Shown here: piece by piece, positions 29,734 to 38,583 of the stretch
Numbering within the stretch: position 1 is the stretch's first letter
Layout of the letters: each line of letters opens with the position of its first letter
Origin: Acidobacteriota bacterium
Lineage (GTDB): Bacteria > Acidobacteriota > Vicinamibacteria > Vicinamibacterales > UBA2999
Reading direction: 5' to 3'
NCBI GenBank assembly: GCA_018000455.1
Contig: JAGNJW010000018.1
Location: forward strand, 48,821-112,820
DNA length: 64,000 nucleotides
Notes under the pieces: model-generated
What the model saw: only the letters and a program-made list of their open reading frames with translations
The model's database searches: none
What the model was told of the DNA's origin: nothing
Position numbers and translations under genes: made by a program

Positions 29734-31350
29734 GTGGCCTCCACTTCCCCGGCGCGGCGAGGCGACCGCCGCCCGACGCCCGCCGCTCACAGCCCTGCTC
29801 GACACGATTCCGGCACGTCCGGTCCGGCGGCCTTTGCCGGCCCGCTGCTGCTGACCGCGGCGCTGCTGAGCATGAGCCTGCTCGAGCGCGTGCGGGAGAA
29901 CCGCTCGCTCACCCTGGCATTCTGGGGCGCCGGCGCCGTCCTGCTGGCGTGGCAGGCACTGCTGGCGGTCCGCGCCAGCGGGCGGGTACCTGGCTTCGTC
30001 CAGACGCCCCCGCGGCCGCAGCACTACATCCAGATGTGCTGTCACCTGGCGGTCTACGCCTACTGGGGCTACTACTGGGCGCCGGTGTATCCCTACCTGC
30101 CGCTGCTGGCCGCCCAGGTGCTGTTCGCCTACGCCTTCGACACGCTGCTTTCGTGGTCGCGCGGGCGGCCCTTCGGCGTGGGCTTCGGGCCGGTGCCCAT
30201 CGTCTTCAGCACGAATCTCTTCCTGTGGTTCAAGGACGACTGGTTCGCCTTCCAGTTCCTGCTCATCGCCGCCGGCTTCGTCGGCAAGGCCTTCATCCAC
30301 TGGGAACGCGAAGGTCGGCGCGTCCACATCTTCAATCCCTCGGCCTTCGCCCTGGCGCTCTTCTCCCTCGCCCTCATCCTCACGGGCACCACGTCGATGA
30401 CCTGGGCGCAGGAGATCAACACCACGTTCGGGCTGGGCCCGCGCATCTACCTCGTGCTCTTCCTCATCGGGCTGGTCGTGATGTACTTCTTCTCGACCAC
30501 CTATGTGACGGCGTCGGCCGCCGTGACCCTGTTCGGCCTGAGCGCGCTCTACGGCGCCGTCACGGGCGTGCCGTATTTCGTCGACAGCGAGATTCCGACG
30601 GCGGTGTTCCTCGGCCTCCACCTGCTCGTGACCGATCCGTCCACCTCGCCGCGCACGCCGCTTGGCCGCGTGATTTTCGGCGTCGCCTACGGTGTCGGCG
30701 TCTTCGGCCTCTACGCGCTCTTGGGCGTGCTCGGCGTGCCGACCTTCTACGACAAGCTGCTCTGTGTGCCGCTGCTCAACCTGCTCGCGCCGTCGATCGA
30801 CCGGCTGGTGACGCGCCTCGGGGAGCGCCCGATCGTAGCGCTGCTCGGCCTCGAACCGCCGCTCGGACGGCGCAACCTGGTCCACATGGCGGCCTGGATC
30901 GTCTTCTTCGCCGTGATGACCGCCGCCGGACGCACCGACGGCATGCACCGCGGCGACGCTCTGCCGTTCTGGATCGAGGCCTGTCGGGCCGACCGGCCGC
31001 AGGCCTGCCGGCACCTGCTGAGCATCGAGGACAGCTACTGCGCCGACAACGCCGGCTGGGCCTGCAACGACCTCGGCCGGCACTATCTCGAGGGCCGCCT
31101 GGTGGCGCCCGATCCCGATCGGGCCCAGGCCTACTTCGCCCGGGCCTGCGAAGGCCGCTTCCAGGCCGGCTGCGTCAACCTGCTCGACGCGACCACGCCG
31201 GCCACGGCGAATCCGCGCGCGCTCGACCTCAGGCTGCTCACGCGCGAAGGCGGACTGAACCTCGTCGATCTGCCGGAGCCGGCACTCTACGAGCGCGCGT
31301 GCCGCCACGGCTGGGCGTTTGCCTGCGGCAAGGCGTCGGCCGCGCGATGA
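29734..31350 (+). CDS. RnfD/NqrB-like (UnbU/E5-like) membrane protein with Sel1-like tail
   Basis: A 538-residue polytopic protein. From residue about 55 to 360 come roughly nine membrane helices with [16 protein letters not shown] NPSAF and TDPSTSP motifs shared with RnfD/NqrB and with the enediyne-locus protein UnbU/E5 (similarity recalled from the family, not computed). The covalent-FMN motif (S-G-A-T) of NqrB/RnfD is not evident. Residues about 420-538 are a soluble Cys-rich tail resembling Sel1 repeats ([21 protein letters not shown]). The start is uncertain: GTG 29734 or ATG 29872. The next gene overlaps it by 4 bp (ATGA). Confidence 0.7.
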   Translation: MASTSPARRGDRRPTPAAHSPARHDSGTSGPAAFAGPLLLTAALLSMSLLERVRENRSLTLAFWGAGAVLLAWQALLAVRASGRVPGFVQTPPRPQHYIQMCCHLAVYAYWGYYWAPVYPYLPLLAAQVLFAYAFDTLLSWSRGRPFGVGFGPVPIVFSTNLFLWFKDDWFAFQFLLIAAGFVGKAFIHWEREGRRVHIFNPSAFALALFSLALILTGTTSMTWAQEINTTFGLGPRIYLVLFLIGLVVMYFFSTTYVTASAAVTLFGLSALYGAVTGVPYFVDSEIPTAVFLGLHLLVTDPSTSPRTPLGRVIFGVAYGVGVFGLYALLGVLGVPTFYDKLLCVPLLNLLAPSIDRLVTRLGERPIVALLGLEPPLGRRNLVHMAAWIVFFAVMTAAGRTDGMHRGDALPFWIEACRADRPQACRHLLSIEDSYCADNAGWACNDLGRHYLEGRLVAPDPDRAQAYFARACEGRFQAGCVNLLDATTPATANPRALDLRLLTREGGLNLVDLPEPALYERACRHGWAFACGKASAAR

Positions 31351-32201
31351 CCCTGTCCGCCCGTCCTCAGGGCCACGCCGTCCTGGCCGTGCTCGTCATC
31401 GCCGTCTCCGGCGCCGCCCTGTCGTCGCGACAGGCCGCGCCGCCAGCGCCCGCCGACCTGGGCGGCTTCGTCGAGATTCCGGGAGGGCCGTTCACGATGG
31501 GGACCGGCCGGACCACCTCGCCCGAGGCCTTCGACAACGAGCGCTGGTCGGCCGCGAGCGAGGAAGGCACGGTCGACGTGCCGACGTTCTATCTGGCACG
31601 GCGCGAAGTCACCGTGGCGGAATTCGCCGCCTTCGCGACGGCCACCGGCTGGAGGGCAGAACCGCGGGCGCTCACCGCGCCCCCGACTCATCCGGTGGGG
31701 TTCGTGGCCTGGACCGACGCGCTGGCCTATACGCGCTGGCTCACGGCGTCGCTCGGGGCCTCGGCATCGACGCCGCCACGCCTGGCGCAGTTACTGCGCG
31801 ATGGTTGGCGCGTCACGCTGCCGACCGAAGCCCAGTGGGAGAAGGCGGCACGCGGCACCGACCGTCGCATCTATCCCTGGGGCAACGACCCCCGGCACGA
31901 CCGCGCGACCTTCGGCGCGTCGGCCCCGACGCCGGCCGGCCAGCACGCGTGCCCCGAGTGCGCTCACGGCCTGGCCGACATGGCCGGCAACGTCTGGGAA
32001 TGGACGCGCAGCCCCTACCAGCCGTATCCCTACGACGAGACCGACGACCGCAGCGGCCTCGACGCTGACGCACTGTGGGTCATGCGTGGCGGCGGCTTCG
32101 CCGATCCGCTGCGCCTCGTGCGCACGACGGCGCGCGGCGCCGCCGACCCGGGCGCCCGGCGCCCCTTCATTGGCCTCCGCGTCGCGCTGGTCCCGCGCTG
32201 A
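31347..32201 (+). CDS. secreted formylglycine-generating-enzyme (SUMF1)-like protein
   Basis: A 284-residue protein with an N-terminal membrane/secretion segment (about 8-28) and a full FGE-sulfatase domain (about 40-284): [42 protein letters not shown] and RGGGF motifs. The copper-binding cysteine pair of true formylglycine-generating enzymes, expected near the C-terminus, is absent, so this is a fold relative with unknown activity (possibly a ligand-binding or iron/nonheme enzyme). A CPEC pair occurs around residues 212-215. It is translationally coupled (ATGA) to the RnfD/UnbU-like membrane gene, suggesting a joint function. Confidence 0.85.
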   Translation: MTLSARPQGHAVLAVLVIAVSGAALSSRQAAPPAPADLGGFVEIPGGPFTMGTGRTTSPEAFDNERWSAASEEGTVDVPTFYLARREVTVAEFAAFATATGWRAEPRALTAPPTHPVGFVAWTDALAYTRWLTASLGASASTPPRLAQLLRDGWRVTLPTEAQWEKAARGTDRRIYPWGNDPRHDRATFGASAPTPAGQHACPECAHGLADMAGNVWEWTRSPYQPYPYDETDDRSGLDADALWVMRGGGFADPLRLVRTTARGAADPGARRPFIGLRVALVPR

Positions 32202-32262
32202 ACCGCCGCTCGCGATTGACGCGGGCCTCCTAGCAGCGGGGTCCAGCCCTGCGCCCACCCGC

Positions 32263-32400
32263 ACGCACGTCGGCGACGAGTCGACGCGCGTGGCACGGTT
32301 CCATCGCGAGACCGTCAAGAGCTTCTTCGAGGTGCTGGGCGCGGCCGGCCTGCGCGAGCCGGGCGAGCTCAAGCCGTGGTTCGTGCTGCGCACCTTCTAG
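32263..32400 (+). pseudogene. relic: C-terminal tail of FMN-binding glutamate synthase family protein
   Basis: The frame ending in TAG at 32398-32400 translates to THVGDESTRVARFHRETVKS and on to a FEVLGAAGLREPGELKP tail. This matches the extreme C-terminus of FMN-binding glutamate synthase (GltB-domain-2) proteins, where VGDKxxRVxxFHRxTLxALAE and AAGLxHPxELxPHH occur (family pattern from memory). No start codon or upstream domain exists in this frame; the FGE-like gene ends 62 bp before. It is therefore a gene end left after deletion. Confidence 0.55.
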
Positions 32401-32419
32401 TCGTGAAGCAACTGAGTCC

Positions 32420-33334
32420 TTAGGCCGTCGCCCACCCGGCGGCAATCCTGCCGACCTCGGCCAGCGTCGCCTGATCGTCGTCCCGCGTCTCCGCCGAGCG
32501 CCGGCTGCTGTCGAAGTATGCGGTGATGGCGAGGGCCGACCGGCCTGGCGGCCACGCCATGCCGATGTCGTTGACTTTGTCGGTCATCGCCGCCGCCTGC
32601 GCCGTGCCGGTCTTGTCGCCGGCCTGCCACGACGCCGGTAGTCCGGCGCGCAGGCGCTTGGTACCGGTGGTCGTCGCCCGCATCCAGCCGATGAGCCGCT
32701 CACGGGACGCAGCGGCCAGGCCGTCGCCCGCGAGCACGCGCGCCAGCGTCTGGGCCATCGCCCGCGGCGTCGTCGTGTCGAGCACCTCGCCGGCCTTGAC
32801 GAGGTTCAACATCGGCTCGGTGCGATCGAGGCGCGTCACGTCGTCACCGAGCGCGCGCAGCGCCGCGGTGAAGGTCGCCGGACCGCCCAGACGCGCCAGC
32901 AGCAGGTTGGCGGCGACGTTGTCGCTCGTGACCTGCGCCGCCTCGGCCAGTGCCGAGATGGTCATGCCCTGCCCCACCTTCGGCTCTGTCACAGGAGCAA
33001 ACGACACGAGGTCGGCCTTCGTGATGGGCAGCACCTCGTCGAGCCGCAGCCGGCCCTGCTCTGCCTTGCGCAGCACGATGGCCGCCAGCGGCAGCTTGAA
33101 GGTCGAGCACATCGCGAAGCGCTCGTCGAGGCGGTGTCCCACCATCTGGCCCGAGGCGGTGTCGAGCAGGCACACCCCCAAACGACCGCCCGCGCGCGAC
33201 TCCAGCGCCGCCAGCGCCCGCTCGGCCGCTGTCGCCGCCGACGCGCCCTGGCCACGCCCGGCGACGAGCGTCGCCGGCACGACCCACGCAGCGGCGGCGA
33301 GGATGGCCTCGCGTCTCGTCGGCGCCGCCCTCAT
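32420..33334 (-). CDS. class A beta-lactamase (serine)
   Basis: A 304-residue class A beta-lactamase. Active-site motifs sit at Ambler positions with a constant offset of 7: STFK at 77-80 (Ser70, Lys73), SDN at 137-139, RTEPMLN with Glu173 (Glu166) and KTGT at 241-244 (Lys234). A Cys precedes the catalytic serine. The leader has RRE followed by a hydrophobic run, so a Tat or Sec signal peptide is likely. It hydrolyses beta-lactams in the periplasm. The start overlaps the typA stop by 4 bp (ATGA), an unusual partner. Confidence 0.93.
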   Translation of the reverse strand: MRAAPTRREAILAAAAWVVPATLVAGRGQGASAATAAERALAALESRAGGRLGVCLLDTASGQMVGHRLDERFAMCSTFKLPLAAIVLRKAEQGRLRLDEVLPITKADLVSFAPVTEPKVGQGMTISALAEAAQVTSDNVAANLLLARLGGPATFTAALRALGDDVTRLDRTEPMLNLVKAGEVLDTTTPRAMAQTLARVLAGDGLAAASRERLIGWMRATTTGTKRLRAGLPASWQAGDKTGTAQAAAMTDKVNDIGMAWPPGRSALAITAYFDSSRRSAETRDDDQATLAEVGRIAAGWATA

Positions 33335-35187
33335 CAGTTGTCGTCCTGCTTCTTCGGCCGCATGTTGCTCGCCAGCACCTTCTTGCGCAGCCGGATGTTC
33401 TTGGGCGTGATCTCGACCAGCTCGTCGTCGTTGATGAACTCGATGGCCTTCTCGAGGCCCATGATGCGAGGCGGCACGATGCGGATGGCTTCATCGGCCG
33501 ACGACGCGCGCATGTTGGTCTGCTTCTTCTCTTTCGTGATGTTGACGTCGAGGTCGTTGTCGCGCGAGTTCTCGCCGACGATCATGCCTTCGTAGACTTC
33601 GGTCGTCGGCTCGATCATCATGATCGCCCGCTCCTGCAGGTTCGACATCGCAAACGGCGTGGCGATGCCGGAGCGGTCGGCCACCATCGCGCCGGTGGCG
33701 CGCGACGGGATCGGACCGTGCCACGGCTCCCACTCGGCGAACACGTGATTCATGATGCCGGTGCCCTTGGTGTCGGTGAGGAACTGCGAGCGGAAGCCGA
33801 TCAGCCCGCGCGCCGGGATGCGGAACTCGAGGCGCACGCGGCCGCTGCCGTGGTTCACCATCTTCGTAAGCACGCCACGGCGCATGCCGGTGCCGGCGAT
33901 GACCGCGCCCTGGAACTCTTCGGCCACGTCGATGACGAGGTCCTCGACCGGTTCCATCTTCACGCCGCCGAAGTCCTTGGTCACGATTTCCGGACGCGAC
34001 ACCTGTACTTCGTAGCCTTCGCGCCGCATCATCTCGATGAGAATCGCCAGCTGCAGTTCGCCGCGGCCGAGCACCTTCATCTGCTCGGGCGTCGCCGTCG
34101 GCTCGACCCTGAGCGAGACGTTGCCGAGCAGCTCGCGGTCGAGCCGATCGCGCAGGTGTCGCGACGTCACGTACTGGCCATCGCGGCCGGCCAGCGGCGA
34201 GGTGTTCACGCCGAAGATCATCGAGACGGTGGGCTCGTCGATGGCGATCGGCGGGATGACCTCCGGGTGCTCGGGGTTGGCGATGGTTTCGCCGATGTTG
34301 ATGTCCTCGATGCCGGCCAGGCACACGATGTCGCCGGCGCCGGCGCTCTCGACCTCGATGCGCTTCAGCCCGTCGAAGGCGAAGAGCTTGGTGACGCGCG
34401 TCTGCTGCGCGGCGCCGTCGAGCTTCAGCACCGCGATCGGATCGCCAACCTTGACCCGGCCGCGGAACACGCGGCCGATGGCGATGCGGCCGAGGTAGTC
34501 GCTCGAGTCGAGGTTCGCCACCAGCATCTGGAACGGCAGTTCGGGATCGCCGGAGGGCGGCGGCACGTGCGACATGATGGCGTCGAACAGCGGCTGGAGG
34601 TTGGTGCCAGGCACGTCGAGATCGGTGGTGGCCGTGCCGGCGCGGCCGCTGGTGTAGAGCACCGGGAACTCGATCTGCTCCTCGGTGGCGTCGAGATCGA
34701 TGAACAGGTCGTAGACCTCGTTCAACACCTCCTTGACGCGGGCGTCGGCGCGGTCGATCTTGTTGACGACCACCACTGGCGGCAACCCACGCTCGAAGGC
34801 CTTCTTGAGCACGAAGCGGGTCTGCGGCAGCGGGCCCTCGGCGGCGTCGACCAGCAACACGACACCGTCCACCATCGACAGCACGCGCTCCACTTCGCCG
34901 CCGAAGTCGGCATGGCCCGGCGTGTCGACGATGTTGATGAGTACCTCGCCGTAGTGCACGGCGCAGTTCTTGGCCAGGATCGTGATGCCGCGCTCGCGCT
35001 CGAGCTCGTTGCTGTCCATGGCGCGCTCGGTGATGCGCTCGTTGGCCCGGAAGACGCCCGACTGGCGGAACATCGCGTCGACGAGCGTGGTCTTGCCATG
35101 GTCGACGTGCGCGATGATAGCGACGTTCCGGCGCAGCGGATTGGCGATGGTGCGCTCGCTCACGACGGCCGTTCGAGGTTCAGACAT
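33334..35187 (-). CDS. typA: translational GTPase TypA/BipA
   Basis: A 617-residue ribosome-binding GTPase of the LepA/EF-G class, needed for 50S biogenesis and stress or cold growth. Motifs: [14 protein letters not shown] (G1), RGITILAKN (G2), [12 protein letters not shown] (G3), NKIDR (G4), and SGRAG (G5); the C-terminal domain with [20 protein letters not shown] and TNMRAS is characteristic of TypA. The ATG at 35187 is preceded by unrelated sequence. Its end is coupled to the beta-lactamase gene. Cold-induced regulation is known in other bacteria, not visible here. Confidence 0.96.
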   Translation of the reverse strand: MSEPRTAVVSERTIANPLRRNVAIIAHVDHGKTTLVDAMFRQSGVFRANERITERAMDSNELERERGITILAKNCAVHYGEVLINIVDTPGHADFGGEVERVLSMVDGVVLLVDAAEGPLPQTRFVLKKAFERGLPPVVVVNKIDRADARVKEVLNEVYDLFIDLDATEEQIEFPVLYTSGRAGTATTDLDVPGTNLQPLFDAIMSHVPPPSGDPELPFQMLVANLDSSDYLGRIAIGRVFRGRVKVGDPIAVLKLDGAAQQTRVTKLFAFDGLKRIEVESAGAGDIVCLAGIEDINIGETIANPEHPEVIPPIAIDEPTVSMIFGVNTSPLAGRDGQYVTSRHLRDRLDRELLGNVSLRVEPTATPEQMKVLGRGELQLAILIEMMRREGYEVQVSRPEIVTKDFGGVKMEPVEDLVIDVAEEFQGAVIAGTGMRRGVLTKMVNHGSGRVRLEFRIPARGLIGFRSQFLTDTKGTGIMNHVFAEWEPWHGPIPSRATGAMVADRSGIATPFAMSNLQERAIMMIEPTTEVYEGMIVGENSRDNDLDVNITKEKKQTNMRASSADEAIRIVPPRIMGLEKAIEFINDDELVEITPKNIRLRKKVLASNMRPKKQDDN

Positions 35188-35249
35188 CCTCTCAGTATAC
35201 AGGCCGGTTCGCCGCCGCCCTGGAGGATTCTGCGGGCCTCGCCGCGGGG

Positions 35250-36350
35250 TTACGCCCGGCGTTGTGGCGCGACGAGCGCCTTCGGAATCGCGTACGACGC
35301 CGCGGCGGCCAGCGCCTGGTTGAGCTCGTCGAGGGCATAAATTCGCGCCCCGATGTCGCGAAACGGTACGGCGCCGGCGTGGCGCTCGAGCACCTGCAGC
35401 GCGCGCAGGAAGTGCCCGGCCTCGCTGCCCCAGCAGCCACGGATTTCGAGGTGTTTCCTGTTGATGTGGTGGTGGGCGTTCATGGCGCTCGGCCCGGCGT
35501 CGGTGTAGTGCCCGGCGATGACGTAGCGTCCGCCGTCCCGGATCAGTCCCGGACCTTCCTCCACCGCGGCGGGCGCTCCCGAGGCCTCGACGCCGACATC
35601 CACGCCGCGACCACCGGTCAACGCCAGGACGCGCTCGAGCCGTTCGGCGGGCGACGTCGTTGTGACGTCGAGCGTGACGTCGGCGCCCATGCGGCCGGCC
35701 AGCGCCAGTCGATCGCCAGGCGCGCCAATGGCGATGACGACCCCGGCGCCCGACAGCCGCGCCAGCGCCACGATGCTGAGCCCGACGGCGCCCGTGCCCT
35801 GCACGAGCACGGCATCGGCGAGCCTGATGGCGCCGCGATCGATGGCGTGCACCGCGGTGATGAGTCCGCAGCCGCCGCCGATGTAGTCCTCAGGGCGCAC
35901 GCTGCCAGGCAGCCGCGCCGCGACGACGCCGGGTTCGAGATAGATCGCCTCGCTCCAGCCGCCGAACAGGCCGTCACTGGCGCCATCGGTGATGCCGTAA
36001 ACCCTGCGCGACAAACACTTCGTGGGCGTGCCGCTCACGGCGCACGCGTAGCAGCGGCCGCACGTCCGGTGCACGTCGTAGAAGACGATGCGATCGCCCT
36101 CCTTGAGGCGCTGGCCATCACCGCCGATGACCTCGCCGCGGATCTTCTCGGCGTGCCCGACCGACACGTGCCCCGGGATGAGGGGGTAGGGCACGCCCGA
36201 CAACCGTCCGTGCCAGAGATGGACGTCGGTGCCACAGACTTCGGAGTACTCGGTGCGCAGCAGCATCCCACCAGGCGCCAGATCGGGCTCGGCGAACTCG
36301 CGGATCTCGACCGGCTGGTGCGGGGCGGGGATGACGGCGGCGAAGGGCAT
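35250..36350 (-). CDS. zinc-dependent medium-chain alcohol dehydrogenase
   Basis: A 366-residue MDR-family dehydrogenase. Catalytic zinc ligands appear in [13 protein letters not shown] and IPGHVSVG; the structural zinc lobe is [16 protein letters not shown]. The NAD(P)-binding fold is [17 protein letters not shown] with the dinucleotide loop GAPGD. Substrate is uncertain (polyol, threonine or alcohol). It is preceded by a tandem heptamer repeat, 62 bp upstream of typA reading in the same direction. No partner gene suggests a pathway. Confidence 0.9.
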   Translation of the reverse strand: MPFAAVIPAPHQPVEIREFAEPDLAPGGMLLRTEYSEVCGTDVHLWHGRLSGVPYPLIPGHVSVGHAEKIRGEVIGGDGQRLKEGDRIVFYDVHRTCGRCYACAVSGTPTKCLSRRVYGITDGASDGLFGGWSEAIYLEPGVVAARLPGSVRPEDYIGGGCGLITAVHAIDRGAIRLADAVLVQGTGAVGLSIVALARLSGAGVVIAIGAPGDRLALAGRMGADVTLDVTTTSPAERLERVLALTGGRGVDVGVEASGAPAAVEEGPGLIRDGGRYVIAGHYTDAGPSAMNAHHHINRKHLEIRGCWGSEAGHFLRALQVLERHAGAVPFRDIGARIYALDELNQALAAAASYAIPKALVAPQRRA

Positions 36351-36369
36351 CCGCGGAGTCTATCGCTCT

Positions 36370-36402
36370 CCCTGTTCCCTGTTCCCTGTTCCCTGTTCCC
36401 TG
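36370..36402. repeat. tandem heptamer repeat (CCCTGTT)
   Basis: Four perfect copies of the 7-mer CCCTGTT and a partial fifth span 36370-36402, in the gap between the alcohol dehydrogenase start and the FmdB gene. The tract is pyrimidine-rich and could vary in copy number. Confidence 0.85.
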
Positions 36403-36424
36403 CCCCCTGCCGTATCCTGTGCCT

Positions 36425-36655
36425 ATGCCGCTCTACGAATATCGCTGCCAGGAGTGCGACCACGGCTTCGAGCTGCTCGTGCGCGAGTCAACGACGTTTG
36501 AGTGTCCGGCATGCCGCGGACAGAAGCTCGAGAAGCAGCTTTCGGTGTTCGCCGTGTCGGCGCCCGCCAGTGGCGGCGCCCGCCAGCCGATGGCTGCCGG
36601 CCCCTGCGGATCGTGCGGACATCCCGATGGCCCCGGCTCCTGCTCGGTCAACTGA
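36425..36655 (+). CDS. FmdB-family zinc ribbon protein
   Basis: A 76-residue small protein. Two CxxC pairs at C8/C11 and C27/C30 form a zinc ribbon, MPLYEYRCQECDHGFE being the family start. The tail is Ala/Gly/Pro-rich with another CGSCG near the end. FmdB-type ribbons are thought to be regulators, of unproven role. The ATG at 36425 is preferred over a GTG two codons upstream. A cytochrome c gene follows 30 bp downstream. Confidence 0.87.
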   Translation: MPLYEYRCQECDHGFELLVRESTTFECPACRGQKLEKQLSVFAVSAPASGGARQPMAAGPCGSCGHPDGPGSCSVN

Positions 36656-36685
36656 CCGCTCGCCGGCGGGAGCTGGAGCGAGACC

Positions 36686-37297
36686 GTGACGCTGATCCGT
36701 CTGCTCTGGCATGGCCTGGCGGTAGTGGGCCTGGCGACCCTCACCGGGGCGCTGTGGTTCGCGTCGCAGGGCGTGGTCGCGACAGCGACACCGGGGGCGA
36801 TCGAAACCGTCGCTGCGCGCACCGCGCGCCACTGGCTGGTGCCGGCCAGCCAACGGGCCCGTCCCAATCCCGAAGCCGATACCGCCGAGGCGCTCGCCGA
36901 CGGCTTGGCGCACTGGGCCGACCACTGCGCCAGCTGCCACGGCAACGACGGTGCCGGCGACACGGCGATGGGCCGTGGCCTCTATCCGAGGGCGCCCGAC
37001 ATGCGCCTCCCCGCCACGCAGCAGCTCAGCGACGGCGAGCTGTTCGCCCTCATCGAGCACGGCGTGAAGCTTACCGGCATGCCGGCCTGGACCACAGGCA
37101 CTGCTGAGGGCGAACGCTCGACGTGGCGCCTCGTGCACTTCGTTCGCCGTCTGCCATCCCTCACCGACGAGGAGATCGTCGAGATGGAGGACCTGAATCC
37201 GCGCGGCCGCGCCGAATGGCGGGCGCTCGAGGAAGAACGGCGCTTCCTGTCTGGTACACTGGACGTGCCCGACCCGCTGCCTGGGCATCCGCACTGA
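36686..37297 (+). CDS. membrane-anchored c-type cytochrome
   Basis: A 203-residue monoheme cytochrome c. The N-terminal hydrophobic helix (about 6-33) is a membrane anchor or uncleaved signal. The heme site is CASCH at 81-85; the Met in GMPAW (M132) is the probable sixth ligand. It acts in the periplasm in electron transfer. GTG start with a GGAG site 8 bases upstream. It is flanked by the FmdB zinc ribbon and a His-rich periplasmic protein, suggesting a small redox or metal-response unit. Confidence 0.88.
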   Translation: MTLIRLLWHGLAVVGLATLTGALWFASQGVVATATPGAIETVAARTARHWLVPASQRARPNPEADTAEALADGLAHWADHCASCHGNDGAGDTAMGRGLYPRAPDMRLPATQQLSDGELFALIEHGVKLTGMPAWTTGTAEGERSTWRLVHFVRRLPSLTDEEIVEMEDLNPRGRAEWRALEEERRFLSGTLDVPDPLPGHPH

Positions 37298-37316
37298 CTA
37301 CGACACGGGAGCTGCC

Positions 37317-37637
37317 ATGAACCGTCGCGCCTTCGTCTACGCCCTCGCGCTCGCCGCCGCGCCGCTCGCCCCTGCCCTGGCACACGAAGGGCACGATCAC
37401 AAGCTGCTCGGCACGGTCACCGAGGTAACGGCCGAGCGCCTCGTCGTGCGGGCCACCAAAGACGGCCAGGTCTCCACCATCGCACTGGTCGCCACGACCA
37501 AGATCACGCGCGGCAAGCTCAAGCTCGGGGCCGGCGACCTCAAGGTCGGCGACCGGGTCGTCGTGAACATCGGCAGCGGCAAGGCGCCGCTCACGGCCAA
37601 GGCCGTGCAGGTGGGCGCCGCGCCCGCGACCTCCTAG
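37317..37637 (+). CDS. small His-rich periplasmic beta-barrel protein (DUF5666-like)
   Basis: A 106-residue protein: signal peptide about 1-22 (ALA), then HEGHDHK, a metal-binding-looking run at the mature N-terminus, and an OB-like beta domain LGTVTEVTAERLVVRATKDG with repeated strands. It resembles DUF5666 proteins that often sit beside copper or heavy-metal genes in acidobacteria and proteobacteria. Function unknown; a role in copper binding is inference from the His run. GGGAG ribosome site precedes the ATG. Lies 19 bp after the cytochrome gene. Confidence 0.75.
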   Translation: MNRRAFVYALALAAAPLAPALAHEGHDHKLLGTVTEVTAERLVVRATKDGQVSTIALVATTKITRGKLKLGAGDLKVGDRVVVNIGSGKAPLTAKAVQVGAAPATS

Positions 37638-37667
37638 CCGCCACGAGCCTCGCGGCTTCCTACTGTC

Positions 37668-38552
37668 ATGGCCCTCCCGACGTCCCTGCTCTGCCCGGTC
37701 GACTTCTCGACCCACAGCGAGCGCGCCCTGCGCCACGCCTTGGCGCTCGCCGGCGCCTTCAGCGCGCACCTCACGGTTGTGACGATCAACGATCCGATGC
37801 TGGTGGCCGGCGCTGCCGCGGCCGGCTACGGCGCGACGCTGCGCGACCAGGTCGAGGCGGCGCTGCAGGACACGCTCAGCCGCATGCCGGCGGCGGCTTC
37901 GCCACTGCTGCCCGCCATCGACATCGCTACGGGGGCGCCGGCGGCCGAGATCCTGGCGTCTGCCGGCCGCGCCGGTGTCGACCTCATCGTGATGGGCACG
38001 CGCGGTCTCGGCAGCGCCGGCCGCATGGTGTTCGGCTCGACGACCGAGCGGGTCGTGCGCGAGGCGCCGGTGCCGGTGCTGGCCGTGCCCGAGTACTCTC
38101 CGGAGCGGATGAGCGTGGAACAAGGCGAAGCGCGATTCACCGTCGGAGAAGTCATCGCAGCCGTCGGCCTCGACGGCGCCGATACGGCCGTGACTCGCGC
38201 CGGCGGCGAATGGGCCCGCGCGTGCGGTGCCGCGCTTACCGTCGGCCACGTCTGCCACGACGTCCCGGCCCCGGCCTGGTGGCCGTTTGGCCCGGCGGCC
38301 CAGTCCGCCCCGTCGAGCGATGCCGCGCGGGAGCAGCTCGAGGCGCTCGCCAGCAGCGTCGCTGGCGCGGCCAGGGCGACCGTCGACGTGCGGCGGGGCA
38401 ACGTGCCGGCCGGCATCGCGGCCATCGTGCGCGACAGGGATGCCGGCCTGCTGGTGGTGTCGCGCGGCGGCGGCCAACACCGGCTCGGCGCCACCGCCTA
38501 CCGGGTAATGACCGAAGCGGCGGTGCCGACGCTGGTCGTCGCTGGCGCTTGA
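37668..38552 (+). CDS. tandem universal stress protein
   Basis: A 294-residue protein with two Usp folds, residues about 1-143 and 155-294. The first carries CPVDFSTHSERAL and the ATP-loop GTRGLGSAGRMVFGS; the second has SRGGGQHRLGATAYRV, a degenerate form lacking the full glycine pattern, so only the first is expected to bind ATP. Cytosolic stress-response protein. It comes 30 bp after the small periplasmic gene in the same direction. Confidence 0.9.
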   Translation: MALPTSLLCPVDFSTHSERALRHALALAGAFSAHLTVVTINDPMLVAGAAAAGYGATLRDQVEAALQDTLSRMPAAASPLLPAIDIATGAPAAEILASAGRAGVDLIVMGTRGLGSAGRMVFGSTTERVVREAPVPVLAVPEYSPERMSVEQGEARFTVGEVIAAVGLDGADTAVTRAGGEWARACGAALTVGHVCHDVPAPAWWPFGPAAQSAPSSDAAREQLEALASSVAGAARATVDVRRGNVPAGIAAIVRDRDAGLLVVSRGGGQHRLGATAYRVMTEAAVPTLVVAGA

Positions 38553-38583
38553 GTCGCGCCTGGCCGGTGGTGCACGCGGGCTG

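Noticed and set aside
27511..31308. A 1265-codon minus-strand open frame covering the PQQ dehydrogenase and the region upstream of it
   Set aside because: Only the part from 29595 down matches a protein family; the upstream part is the antisense shadow of the RnfD/UnbU-like gene, open because of GC-rich codons.
29734..32201. An enediyne or other secondary-metabolite gene cluster around the UnbU-like gene
   Set aside because: No polyketide synthase, E3/E4 cassette gene or tailoring enzyme lies in the window; one family member is not a cluster.
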